From the NCBI GenBank assembly GCA_030278955.1, contig JAOANR010000014.1, positions 14,944,068 through 15,008,067 of the forward strand: a stretch of DNA of 64,000 nucleotides, read 5' to 3'. How positions within the stretch are numbered: position 1 is the stretch's first letter; every line of letters begins with the position of its first letter. A program made the translations under genes and the position numbers. The stretch is from Hygrophila difformis (Eukaryota > Streptophyta > Magnoliopsida > Lamiales > Acanthaceae). Below the pieces are notes generated by a model that was not told the origin of the DNA, made no database searches, and worked only from the letters and a program-made list of their open reading frames with translations. Shown here in pieces: positions 24,346-36,800 of the stretch.

Positions 24346-27300
24346 AACTCATTTTATTATATTGATGATGAGAATAAATACGTATTATGCATCAAAAGAG
24401 TAAATTGGGGTTTCCACAATGAGTTTCCACAACATTATGTTTGGAATGCATCTCAAAAGCGATGGACAGAAAGAAAGAGAGGTTTTGCCATTGGGCGTAT
24501 CTTTCATGTTCCTCCATCTGCAGGAAAATTTTACCATCTAAGAATGTTGTTGAATCATGTAAGGGGAGCCACTTGCTATGATGACTTTCGTACAGTGAAT
24601 GGAGAACTTAAAGAAAGCTATAAGGAACCTTGCTATGCAATGGGTCTTTTAGATGATGATAAAGAGTATATTGATGGTATCATTGAAGCAAGTTATTGGG
24701 GTTCTGGACACTATTTAAGACAACATTTCGCTACCCTATTGATTTCTAACAGCATGTCGATGCCTGAAAATGTATGGTCACAAACTTGGCATATGTTATC
24801 TGATGACATCCTTTATAAAAGGCGAAGGACTTTGAAGAATTCAGGTATTTTATTTTATTTTTTAAAGTGTTAATTTCATTTCTAATGACTGGTTGTACTA
24901 TTTATACTTTCCATCCCTCCCAAAATTTCCTCGAATAGTTAATTGGATATATGTTAAATAAACTTGGCTCTTCCTCTACAGAGATTTGATACCAATTTGA
25001 TTCTTGTTTTCTGAGTTTTTTGTTCTCATTACTCATTCTAGCACCTTGGCTTTTTGTGAGGCTTTTGTTCTCATTATTGTGTGGTTTAATTTGGCCACTA
25101 AATTACGGGTCCGTAAGACCGGCTATATATGCTCATTGATCACTAATCATCCAATGGTTAATTACTGGAAGTGATCATACTTTTGATTCCATCGTCATTT
25201 TATTCTTATTTTTATTATATTATCTTTGCCAACATTCCTTTTAGGTCAGCAAAATTTTTAACTCCATATGTTACTTGTCCTGTTTGATTGTTTGGTACTG
25301 TTCATTGTTTAACTTTGATTCAATTTCATTAATTCTTTTTGAGGAATAATTCATTAATCTATATTTAACAGATTTGCATTTGACGGATGAACAAATAAAA
25401 AATATAGCTTTGTTAGAAAGTGAAAAGCTACTTGCTGCAAATTCAACAAGTTTGAAAAACTTCCCTGGAATGCCTGTACCGGATAAAATTTTAACGTCTG
25501 AAACAGAAAATCTGTTGATACTAGAAGAGACATCTTATAATAAGGAAAAAATGAATGTAGAACATGCTAAGCTATCATCTTTGATGACCGATGAGCAAAA
25601 GAATGTTTATGATAAGATAATGTCTGCGGTTGATAGTGGTGAGGGTGGATTCTTTTTTCTTTACGAATATGGTGGAACTGGCAAGACATTTATTTGGAAA
25701 ACATTATGTTCAGCCATTCGCGGGAGAGGTGATATTGTGCTTCCTGTAGCATCCAGTAGAATAGCATCCCTGCTTCTTCCAAGAGGTAGGACGGCACATC
25801 TAGATTTGGTATTCCACTAGATTGTGATGAGAATTCTACCTGCAGAAAAATTACTCCAGAAAATGATTTAACATCTCTTCTCATGAAAACAAAGCTCATT
25901 ATTTGGGATGAAGCACCAATGACAAATAGATATTGTTTTGAGGCACTTGACAGAAGCCTTAGGGATGCTATGAAAGCATCAAATCCAGATTGTTCAAATA
26001 AACCTTTTGGTGGATTGGTAGTTGTGTTGGGAGGCGACTTTAGACAAATATTGTCTGTCATCCCCATGGGAAGCCGTCATGATATTGTACATGCATCTAT
26101 AAGTTCATCCCGGCTATGGAATTCTTGTGAAGTTCTTTCACTAACCAAGAATATGAGGTTACAGGTAATAAAATATTTTGCATAATTTTATTGATATATT
26201 TATTTCGATGACTTATATTAAATCTGTATTATACTACTATTCTCCTCAATTTCGGATATAGTAAGTTAGTCATGAGGACACAATCAAGTTGTACAAATGA
26301 GGAATCATAATTAATTATTCGGCATTTAAATTATATATATTTATTTATTTTTGTTTGTTTCCAAATTATTTTCCACTTACTACAAATGGAGTTTTGGTAC
26401 TATACTAAGGGTTTTGTGGCCCTAAAAAGTACAATTATTCTGCTCGACGATAGCATGCTTACAAACTACTATTGTGCTATTATACACTACTGCTTTGCAT
26501 AATATATATCATAATGATTAACCTTTTAATTTTAATGTTGCAAAATTATTATTACAAACAGGACCATACATTAGGGATTGATCCTGAGGAAACGAGAAAA
26601 TTTGCAAAATGGATACTTGATGTAGGTGATGGTAAAGCTGGTATTGATCTTGGAGATGGACAATCAGATATAACATTTCCAGATGATATTCTTATAAACT
26701 CTACTGGTGATCCTATAGCGGCAATTGTTGAGAGTGCATATTCAAATATCAACTGCACTACTTCAAATCCAAACATTTTTAAAGATAATGCTATACTAGC
26801 CCCTACTGAGATGGTTGATACGATCAATGATTACATTCTGGAGCGTATGCCTGCAGCTGAAAAGGTATATCTTAGTTCTGACAATATTTGTCAAGAGGAT
26901 GGAAGCATAGATAGTGATGATGAAATATTTTCACCGGAGTATCTCAACACGATCAAGTGTTCTGGATTACCGAATCATGAAATAAAGTTGAAGGAGGGCT
27001 GCATAGTCATGCTTCTCAGGAATATTGATCCATCAAATGAACTATGCAATGGAAGCAGGTTGATAGTAACCAAGATGGGGAACCACATAATTGAGGCTAA
27101 ACTAATTTCGGGAAAGCATGAAGGTAAAAAATTCTTAATTGGTAGAATGATCATGAGCCCGTCTGATTTAACCAAATTCCCAATTCGGTTTCAGAGGAGG
27201 CAATTCCCACTTGCAGTTTGTTTTTCTATGACTATAAATAAAAGCCAAGGCCAATCTCTAAAGAATGTTGGACTCTATCTTCCAAAACCAGTTATGGACA

Positions 27301-27427
27301 GTTGTATGTTGCAATATCTCGTGTCACTAGCAAGAGGGGACTCAAAGTATTAATATGTGATGAAGATGGATTCACTCAGGATACAACAAGAAATGTAGTT
27401 TATAATGAAATTTTCAGCAAATTGTGA
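24346..27427 (+). pseudogene. Helitron PIF1-type helicase, N-terminally truncated and frameshifted
   Basis: Three exons (about 24346-24845, 25371-26165, 26562-27427) read like the C-terminal helicase half of a plant Helitron Rep/helicase. First comes the linker between Rep and helicase (RGFAIGRIFHVPP, then GLLDDDKEYIDGI). Next are Walker A GGTGKT near 25673, Walker B IIWDEAPM near 25900, GGDFRQILSVIP, KNMRLQ, and the last motifs SMTINKSQGQSLKNVGLYLP and QLYVAISRV. A one-base deletion near 25798 shifts the frame before FGIPLDCDENSTC, and a second shift lies near 27290 before the final motif. The HUH Rep domain expected upstream is absent. The product would be the 5'-3' helicase of rolling-circle transposition. 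This copy cannot work. Confidence 0.88.
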
Positions 27428-27544
27428 TGTAAATTTTAACATATAGCTTAATATTTATATTTCAATTTTTTTTGTTCTTAATAGAATTTACAATTTATTA
27501 TTAATTCATTTAATACATGTGTATATATAAACTACATAATTATG

Positions 27545-27574
27545 CCCGTCGAGTCTCGACGGGTTACTTGCTAG
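27545..27574 (+). other. Helitron 3' terminal hairpin and CTAG end
   Basis: A perfect 9-bp stem with a single-base loop (27545-27553 and 27555-27563) is followed by TTACTTG and CTAG at 27571-27574, then the host T. This is the transposition terminator structure of Helitrons. Confidence 0.93.
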
Positions 27575-27650
27575 TTGTATTAAAAAACTCGAATTAAAGT
27601 TACTCAATGACAAAAACTCCAATGTGTCAGTTATAAAAGAACGTAGGAAG
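27575..27650. mobile_element. Right part of the Stowaway-like MITE split by the Helitron
   Basis: The 76 bases continue the MITE that stops at 16718. The join TTATATAA|TTGTATTA and the following GTTACTCAATGA align with the same family member at 50082-50338. The end AACGTAGGAAG is followed by TA. Confidence 0.85.
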
Positions 27651-27887
27651 TATTAAGAAGAGGCATTTTGGGTAATTTTAGTACGTATTGAACTCTAACC
27701 TCACTTTCAGTTGGCCCAGATCAATTTTGGGCCTTACGGCCCAAGTTTAACAGCCCAACTACCTCATTGTTTTAAACAACACGACTTTAACGTATATAGT
27801 TAAAATTGCTATTAACAAGGCTTCAAAAGGATTATTTTATTCCCAAAGTGATCCTGGACTTGTGCCCATCAGAGCTTCTGCAAAAAA

Positions 27888-30185
27888 ATGGATCGAGCAC
27901 AGCTCCTGTTGGTCGGTCTTCCCCTCTTCTTATTCTGCTCCGACGTCTTCAACCTCTTTTTGGTGCCGCCGGCGAAGCCCGCTGCCCACCACCACCACCA
28001 TCACCATAAGTCTGAGTCACAGCCGCTAATTCCGGGGCAGCAGGCGTCTCTCGACTTTCCTACGCAGGTTTGACCGAATTTCTCGATTAATTCGATGAAG
28101 AAGTTTCACTTTCTTTTTTCTTTTGTTTTTCACTTTTTTTTAAAAAAAAAAAACTTCTAGCCGACGTTTGAATTGGATCGTTCGGAGGAAATAAGCAACT
28201 ATGTGCTTTGGCATGTTGTGTAGTTTGCCTATTTGTTGTTGTAATAGTGGTATTCAATTTGGATTAATTTGCTTCTCATTTTCTGTTTACCTAATTGATT
28301 CTGATTCTAATTTGGCACAAACTTTCGAATAGGAAGTTAGTATTGTTTATCTATATGGTGTTTACTCGTGTTTCGTGTGTTTGTTGCAGAAAGCTAGTGG
28401 GATTGGATTGGGGAATACTGTTACCATAGACTTCTGTTCTTCTTGTTCTTACAGGTATTTATGTGTGCTTTTATTTTTTTGTTTTTGAACTAAGTTTAGT
28501 AGTACTCGTTAAATTTGTGTTTTATATTTTTTTTGTTCCGTATGAATGCTGAATTTTTAAGTTAAGATACTTTTGAATGCGGACAAGTATCTTTAAACGA
28601 GATTGGTTTGATTGCATTTGATATTCAGAAACGTGGATAGATTTCACTAGTATGCAGTGGCAGACCCAGCAATTTTCGGCTGGTGGGGCCGGAATTTTTT
28701 TTAAAACATTAAGTATACAAAATAAGCTAGATAGAGTTCGTAAAGACGAAGTAATCGTCTTTATCAAACTTGGAGAATTGAGCTATATATGATTAAGATA
28801 ACATATTAGTAATTCGAATTTGTTTCAATGAATCGGTTATTCATTTTCTTACTTCAATAAATCGAAAGCCTAGAAAAAAATATTCAAGTTAATTCAAAAC
28901 TACCTTAATTGAAGCACAATTCATATGTCAAATTAAAATAATAAAACTACTAATTTTGGATTGGAGCAAAAAAATATAAATGTTCTAATTTGATTCCAAT
29001 AGAGTAAAATTAAAATTAATAATATAATATATATATATATAATACTTATTTTTTTTTAGATTTGAGGTGGGGCCCGGGCCCCACCTGGCCTGGGCTTGCA
29101 TCCGCCCCTGCTAGTATGCAATTTTGCATTAGGATCACTAGGACTTGTTCAAAAGAATTGATCACACGTTATGAATAGGATAAATCAATGTGTTTACCAG
29201 TAGTGATGAGCGTTTAGATTTTGCACAGTGTACATGGATATAGTGAAATGTAACATGTTTTGTTGTTTTGGTTTGGGCGTCTGCTTATTGCTGTAAAAGC
29301 AACTAGTAGACTACTAAACGAGGAGTGTGAATTGAGTATTTGTGTTATTAGTAGTATTTGCTCTTGTGTAATTGTGATGCCACTTATGTTTTGGCAGAGG
29401 TAATGCTGTCAACATGAAAAATATGTTGGAGAGTCAGTTTCCTGGAATCACTGTTGCTCTTGCCAACTACCCTCCTCCTTTGCCCAAGCGAATGTTAAGC
29501 AAAGTGGTACCTATCTTTCAGTTTGGTATGATTGCAATTATAGCTGGTGGTGAGCATATATTTCCAAGGCTAGGATTTGCTGCTCCTCCCCAATGGTACT
29601 ATTCCTTGCGCGCAAATAGATTTGGGAGTATGGCAAGCACTTGGCTACTGGGGAACTTTCTTCAATCTTTCCTTCAGAGTTCAGGTGCCTTTGAAGTGTA
29701 TTGCAATGGTGATTTGGTAAGGTTCCTCATTCCTTGATCATTTTTGTGGTAAGAGTCATTGCTTAATCGGAACAAAGTCTGCAAATATATCAAAGGAAAA
29801 ATAAAAGTTGATTAACTTATTTATTAGAGGCTTCATTCTCAAACCTCCAACCACTTTGAGGGGGCACCCAATGCAAGCTGGTTCGATGATTCTCTATAGG
29901 AAATGTTTTTCTATTCCATTTCGTTTTTTCTTTAGCAAACTGGTCCGCTGCCATCCTCAGTATTCTTCCTCATGATGATGCCACTATCTGTCAAACTGAA
30001 AGTAATTAGAAATGTTTCCACGGTTGTGTGACACCCCACTAACATATTCCTGCACTTTCTTGTGCCTCATGCAGGTGTTTTCGAAACTCAATATGAAAAG
30101 GTTCCCTGGAGAGATAGAATTAAAGGATCTTATTGCGCAACGGATCTCTAATTCACAGGTGGTTGATGGAGGGCACTGGGTTTAA
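27888..30185 (+). CDS. SELT: Selenoprotein T-like protein, copy 2 (unit 2)
   Basis: Four exons (27888-28067, 28390-28454, 29398-29716, 30075-30185) with the same boundaries and phases as copy 1 encode about 224 residues. The redox motif is C76-S-S-C79. Differences from copy 1 are few: three extra His codons in the His run (34-40), LPLFLF for FPLFLF, and a different end (ISNSQVVDGGHWV). Intron 2 carries a 456-bp hAT MITE that copy 1 lacks. The gene is intact. The upstream 150 bases resemble those of copy 1, so transcription is probably similar. The product would be an ER-associated thioredoxin-fold oxidoreductase, as for copy 1. Confidence 0.93.
28655..29110. mobile_element. hAT-type MITE in SELT2 intron 2
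   Basis: A 456-bp element starts CAGTGGCAGACCCA and ends GCATCCGCCCCTG. It has imperfect hAT-style inverted ends and an 8-bp target duplication CTAGTATG (28647-28654 and 29111-29118). The matching intron of SELT1 reads TTTCACTAGTTTGCAATTTC near 7790 without the element, which is an empty site. Confidence 0.93.
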
Positions 30186-30802
30186 AAGTTAAACAAGGTA
30201 CTTCTGGATTGACAAAAGTAGTTCATGCTAAAACTGATGTTCACTTTCCTGTAGAATCAGGATGCTGTATCCTCAAGAACAACCATTGTATGGATGATTT
30301 TACTTGGGAGTAAATTTTTGTTTAAGCTGTAAATTATTCCTTCCACCGTTCCACGGGTAGTCATACAATTACCACATTTATTTTGCATCCGCAGTGTGCT
30401 ACCAGGATCAAACACGGTAAATTCTTTTCTTGCCGTGGGGGAGACCGATCATACTTCTTTTCTCAAATTTGTATTGCACAAGACTCTGTATTTATTTTTA
30501 CCTTGTGATCATGAACTACGATGAAATTTGGGATAAGGAAAAAACTCTTGTACATACATTAATCCATTTAAAAAAACTTTTACATAGTGTGATTACAAGG
30601 GACGCCGTCAAATTGCTAGATACTGCAACAAGAGCCACCCCCAAGACAACAAAAAGATTCTCAGAAACGGTGTCTAAACAAGACAACATGAATATTTACA
30701 TGTCATGAATAATCCGCTTGCAGAAAAGCAGTCTCTCCCAAATAACAAGTATATTATCTTTAGGGCAATTTGGGAGTGAAGCAGTTGCTTCCATGTGCTA
30801 TT
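30186..30802. other. Convergent intergenic region between SELT2 and tomosyn A
   Basis: It contains the 3' UTRs of SELT2 and tomosyn copy A. Much of it is recognisably homologous to 44905-45890 in unit 3, including the empty site (CATACTTCTTTTCTC, about 30448) of the Stowaway insertion at 45013-45291. I see no other gene. Confidence 0.6.
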
Positions 30803-33800
30803 TTATTGATACCACTTTCGTTTTTCCATTGCCTCGACAAGCTCATTTGCCGATGAGGCAAATTCTTCAGCTCCAGCTCGTAATTCTTTTGTGCGCCTGC
30901 TAATTCTCTGGATGGAAAACAAACAATTGAGAATCGATTATTTAAAGCAATGAGATCCATATTTCGATTTATCAAACATATTAAAATGATACACTTCATA
31001 AGAATCTCTTGAAAATGAAGCAGCCTTCATCAAATTCTCTATGTGATGGTGCAAAATGAGTGTGCGTGCTACAAAGAGAGGGCTACCTAAGTATATACAG
31101 AAACCAGTGCTTGTCAAAAAAGGGATCACTTGAGTACCCTTCTGACTGTATTGTGAAAGCATAAGCTTACAACTTTCATCGAGGAAAAGCATAAGCTTAC
31201 AACTTTCATCGAGGAAGTGAACCAAGGCATGGTTTCAGGGTTAGAAAAAGCAAAGAAAAGAAAAGTAGACGTAGCTTAAGAAGACGACTTGCCACACCAG
31301 AGGCTTATCGTCGTACACAGTAGACATACACCCCAACCCAAGGCCCAACCCCCAGTTTTAAATTTCATCCCTGTTCAATGTTTACTCTATCCACATTCAA
31401 TTTTAGAGTCCTTGTGCGATGGCATTTCAAGTAGTAAAATTCGAGCAGATTTATGTCATTTTTCAACAGATAATTCACCTCAAGTCGTTTCTGGCGCTCC
31501 AGAAGTTTTCCGTCTGTAGATGAGCCATACTGGAATTTGAAGAGTACAGATCAAGAAACAAAACTTACTGTAGAAAGCTCCCACTTAGAATGAATGTAGT
31601 TAAGAGGGAAAAAATCAAAGTCAAATTTACCTCAGCTCCTCTGTATTTAGCAATGATCTCTTCATATGTTCTACATTGTGGCTTAAAATCATCATCATCA
31701 TCAAACAATTTTTTTCGTTTGCTTTTTCCATCTGCAACATGAAATCAATTTCCCTAATTACATGAAGCCTCTCCAATAAATATCCACGTGTAAGAGCAGC
31801 ATCTTCCATACCTTTATCTGGGTTTTCCCCCTACCCCATGGGATAAATAAAACACCATCTTTAATCAAAAGAGAGAAGCGCAAAAATAAACGTGTAAAGT
31901 GTAAACTAAGCAATCTTGAGGAAGAAACTTATACAAGAAGACAGAGAAAGAGAAAGCATGTAACCTATGCTAAGCTTAACATATTCCTCTTCATGGGGAG
32001 CTGTCAATGGCACTGAGATTGGGTTCTTGAAAATGTCCTCAAGGTTATTAATATTATATTTAGAAGGGGAGTCATCGTCTGATTTCCATCCCATAAATCC
32101 TTTCAGAATATCTCCCAGGATACCGCAAATATTAATTCCCTGAAGAGCACCATGCCATGCAAATGCAAAAAAGTAAACCGAACTGCACAATGCATAAATA
32201 TCAGAAACTAAAATATTAGTCATTTAATACTTCTTTTCTCTCGGAATCTGCAGAAACTCCGATTGCAGCATTGGCTGTATCTGAAAGCAATTCATCATGA
32301 AGATTAGGTAGGGACTCTGGAATCCTACATACAAGGTCCATTCGTTCAGTATGATTCATAGTCTTCTTGTGGTCAAATAAGCACAGGTCAAACTGCACTG
32401 GCTAATAAAAATTATAGGGAATACCTGAAATCATTTTCACCTTCTAATAGAGACATAAATGCGACTTCACAACCATTCACCTGAGCAAAAAGGTCAGCAT
32501 TTAAATACATTTGGCATTTTGGATACACAAGTAAGCATACATATAAATTGCATTCAGAGCAAAACTGAAAAATATTGCTACTAATTATTTCTAGCAGGAA
32601 AGGCACAATCATCAGTTGGCATTACCAGTACAATCTGTCCATTTTCTGTGGAGCTGATCATCTTATCCATGTTAACCTTGAAATTCCACCTTAAATCTGA
32701 TATCAGCGAGAAGTTTTTCACCAGTTCTAGATCAGGCAACGATCTATGTACAAAAAAGACAGGACAACTAATCAGTACCACTAGCATAATTTATATCACT
32801 TGGAGGCATCTGAAAATATAAGTTAAGCTTCTTCAGAAAATCTACAGAACTACATGATGCCTTTCTCAGAGTCAGATACCAAGGAATTGGATGCAATCTA
32901 CATAGAAAGAGAATTTCAAATGTAGTTTACCGGATCTCTATTTCTCCTGTCTCATAAAACACTACCACTCCACAAATTTGTGTATCTTTCTTCAGAACAG
33001 TAGTCCAACTACAGGGCTTGGAAAGTTCAACTTTAGAAATAGATTTACTTTCTCCCTGAGAAGCGAACTTTTTTTAGTTAGAAAAGAACACAATCAACAC
33101 ATGGAATGAAAAATTAGAGACTCACTTGAACGATGGACTTGGCAGAGTATACGCGCAATGCATCATTAGAACACAGCAAGATAAATAACTCCTTCAAACT
33201 TAGTGCAGGCGATTTTGACCCCAATGAGTGATCTTGTGTTTTATGTTTGTCACTGCCTTGAGCACCCTTTTGCGAGAGCTCATTTCTTAAAGTGACTTCC
33301 GTCAGAGGATGTGGTTCCTCGACGCACCTATGAACTGTTTCGTGGCTTTCTGCAGCACAGCCCGGTAAATAATACATGAATAATAGAAAAGTGAAGTTTA
33401 TATATATATATATTTATATATAAACAAGAAGAAGAAATAATATTAATAATAATAATGAAAATGCTTGACAGGAACACTTACCTATTACATAAAATGAAAG
33501 TGGTATTGATTTCTTCTTCAATCGCATAGGTTTTGAGTTAACCAAGCTTCCGCTCTTACCATCAACAGCATAGATACTTGCATCCTTGTTTAATACAAAT
33601 ATAAGTTCTTCAGTACCACCAGCAGGAGTTTTTGATGAAGATTCATCTGTGTTTTTAGTCATTCCTGAAACCAGTTCTTTCCATATAACTGAGACCACTG
33701 ACGAGCTGGGTGTAAAGTCTGTTGTAAACAAGGTTGATGGCGAGCATAAATCTAGCACTGCAATCTGAAACCAGTACAGTGTACATATGCCTTAATAGAG

Positions 33801-36800
33801 TTGACAATGATGATGGTAACATATAGCTACTTGCATAGGCTCTCAAAACTTTGCTAGTGATAAATTCATAAACTTATGTCACCCAAAGAAAGATTACTTA
33901 CTCGAGAACATTCATATCCTACAATAAGTTTGGAGCCATTGTTTACAAACTTCAGTGCCCGAACTCCTGATTTTTGAAGTTTGAAAACAGCTTCGCACCT
34001 TGGTCCTCGAACTTGAGCAGATTTGTGGACTGCAATAAATGCTGATTTATAGTAAGTGTAGAATGATAAATGTAACTAAATTACAGATCATCACGTGCCT
34101 CAAGGATTTGAGGAATTACTTCCTATTAAATGAACTCCTTTCTGAAGCTCCTAAAACGGTTGTCATCCAAATTTAAATGGCCACTGATTAGTGATACACA
34201 AACATCAAAAGTCAATCAAGTACTACTAAAGTTTTCAAGCCATAATTATTTGCAATACGTCATTACATGTATCACTACTCACTAGTAGGACATTTTATTT
34301 TATTTGAACTATCTACAATATTAGAAGTTCAAGACTTGCAATAAAGTCATAAAACTTGCAATAAAGTAGCCTGAAGAGAGTGCAAGTAACAGTTTAAATA
34401 ACCTTCACTGGTGGTTTCTGTCACAAAATGTACGCCAGTATCACCACTGCTATGGAGGTTGTAAAGTAGGACCTGCATGGTACCAAGCCAACACAAAATT
34501 AATATAAAATACAAAATGGCGTATTCAGATTGTATAAAAACTAAAGGAACATTTCTAACCAGGCCACTTTCACAGCCAACAGCTAATTTAGATGTGGAAG
34601 AGCATAAATCTATTTTAGTCAATGGCGCACCTGAATCAACCAAGCTTCCGCCCTTAACCTGTCAATAATAGAAAAGTGATCCAATTGTATTGCACATAAC
34701 ACAAAACGATTGATTTACTTTCTTTAGTCACTTGAATTCAAAAGTCCAAAACACCTCGGTTGTCAAAACACAAAGGAGTCGGAAAACAGGATTAGTAGCA
34801 TCCCATATGCGGACTGATCCATCCTGATAGCCAGCTACAAACAATCTACATACATTATTGTCTTTGCCAGAAGTTGCGTGATTGCTTATGCCCCCTGTCA
34901 CAGGCCACTTTCTGTTCCCTGGCAGTGTTTGTGCTGTATTTACCGCAGCAATCTAATAAATAAAGAAATATGGCTAGACAGTTAGTGTACATCAAAGAAT
35001 CAGTATGAGACAAGAAAGAAAAATGTACATCACCTTGGATTCTACTGCTTCAATGCTACCATACACACAAAATAGTTGTGACACTGTCATCACAGGATTG
35101 AGAGTTGGGATGCTAGCCGGAAAATCAATAGCTGACACTTGCAGTTCTTTCCCAGAAGCCAAACCGGAGGAACTGAAATCATCTATGTCATAAATATGTA
35201 TTTGACCAGAGTTTGACTTTGACTTTGACAACACAAATAGGGAGGCATTTGTGTCACTCCGTGTTGTACCAGCAGGTGGAATTAAAATCATGTCAGCAAA
35301 GGAGCCCGTAAGAGTGAGGTCGACGCAACGCATGCATCTCACTGCTTCCATTCCAGTTGACCATTCTAGACTCAGAACCTGCCAAAGTGAAACTATTGAG
35401 AACATCTAGAACTCTTAATACCAAGCCAGCATGTTGCTTTTACAGTATATGACAATTTTATAAATATTCAGTGAGGCATATAACGACACAACTAATCAAA
35501 CTTCTGATAAGTCTTAGATTTTTCTCAGAATGAAACTCTCCTCGTACAAATCAGTGGCATGCCATGTGACAAAACCAGTCTACTTAATCTTCCACAGAAC
35601 TCATCTTGGGATGTCAGTGTCACTGCACCCACCAAATAATGGGTGATTGTTATCAATTGCAATTTCATACCCCAGTAAACTATAGATAATGTTCGGATTC
35701 CTTTCTTAGACAAACATCTAATGATGAATGTAAGAAAGATCACTAGCATTTCTGTGTTGTTTAACATTACAGTCGAAAGTAGCATATAATTAACAGAAAT
35801 TGCATACAATATCTACCAATAATCTTGTTAATAACCCACCGTAACAACTTCATCACATCCAATATCATCACCACCATAGACAATAAGTTGACCTTGGCGC
35901 TGATTACGGGATTTACTGTTGTCCTCCAACCAATGTAAAACAATGACAGGTAGCCTCTTTTCAACAGATGACAACTGTAGCTTGACAACATTCTTTGACA
36001 AACCATTTTCTTGGCCATTGATACAAGAATTTTGTGATGTATTCAAAAATAGAATATCTCCATCTACGTATCCAACAGCAAGAACAGATCCATCAGTAGA
36101 AGCCCAACAAAGAGCACTGATCTCTTTTTCTAAATCATGGGAAGGTTCTTCGTGTATAATGTTTGTAGATGATTCATTTGGAGGAGCAATTTTTTTTTTT
36201 AGTGGAAGGAGTTTATTGCTTCGTAGAAAAATAACTTTTGCTTCAACCACATCCCACAGAACAATCAGCCCATACCCGTAAGTAATCAATATCCTGAAAT
36301 GTAGAGTTAAATTCTAAAATGCTGGTTGTGAACAGTAGATAAAAATGTCAAGAAAATCAAGAAAGCTATAATATGCTAATGTGGAAGAAATAACAACTAT
36401 GAGAATACATCTTGTAAGTTACTCTGTAATCCTATAATTTATAACATCTGTCTAAGCGCTCATTTTAATTTACATTCCAAGTTCTTGAGATTCAAATTGT
36501 AAAAGATACACTACTATGAGAAGTAGATAAAACATGTATCAGGTAGACAAAAACTCTGCATGTGATATGCAAGCAATGATGAAGAATGCACCACAACAAA
36601 ACCTTATGAATGCCATTAGACAAGACCAAGTGACTAAAGCAATGATGGGATCACAGGTAAAGCTTCAGAAACTCAAAATTTGATGCTAAATATTCATGTC
36701 TCAGGCAAACATAAACTGTCTGTAAACTCAATAAAAGGCTAATGAAAATATATGGTGGAGAAAAACAAAACAAATACCCAGAAATTTAGGCTCATCATAT

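Larger units (their letters stand above)
16719..27574 (+). mobile_element. Helitron, now interrupted by a CACTA element
   Basis: The element starts with TCTATATATTATTAATA after an A. It ends with a perfect 9-bp hairpin (CCCGTCGAG T CTCGACGGG, 27545-27563), a short spacer and CTAG before a T (27571-27575). Insertion between A and T without duplication, TC at the 5' end and hairpin plus CTRR at the 3' end are Helitron hallmarks. The borders are confirmed because the flanks rejoin to a complete Stowaway MITE. Inside are an RPA1-like gene and a PIF1-type helicase in the same orientation. The HUH Rep nuclease domain is missing. With the nested CACTA removed, the Helitron is about 6.25 kb. It is non-autonomous now, since both genes carry disabling lesions. 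Confidence 0.92.

Noticed and set aside
35525..36018. Open frames on the minus strand between tomosyn A exons
   Set aside because: The part left of 35840 is intron sequence and the equivalent in copy B is broken; the rest is a shadow frame of the WD40 exon.
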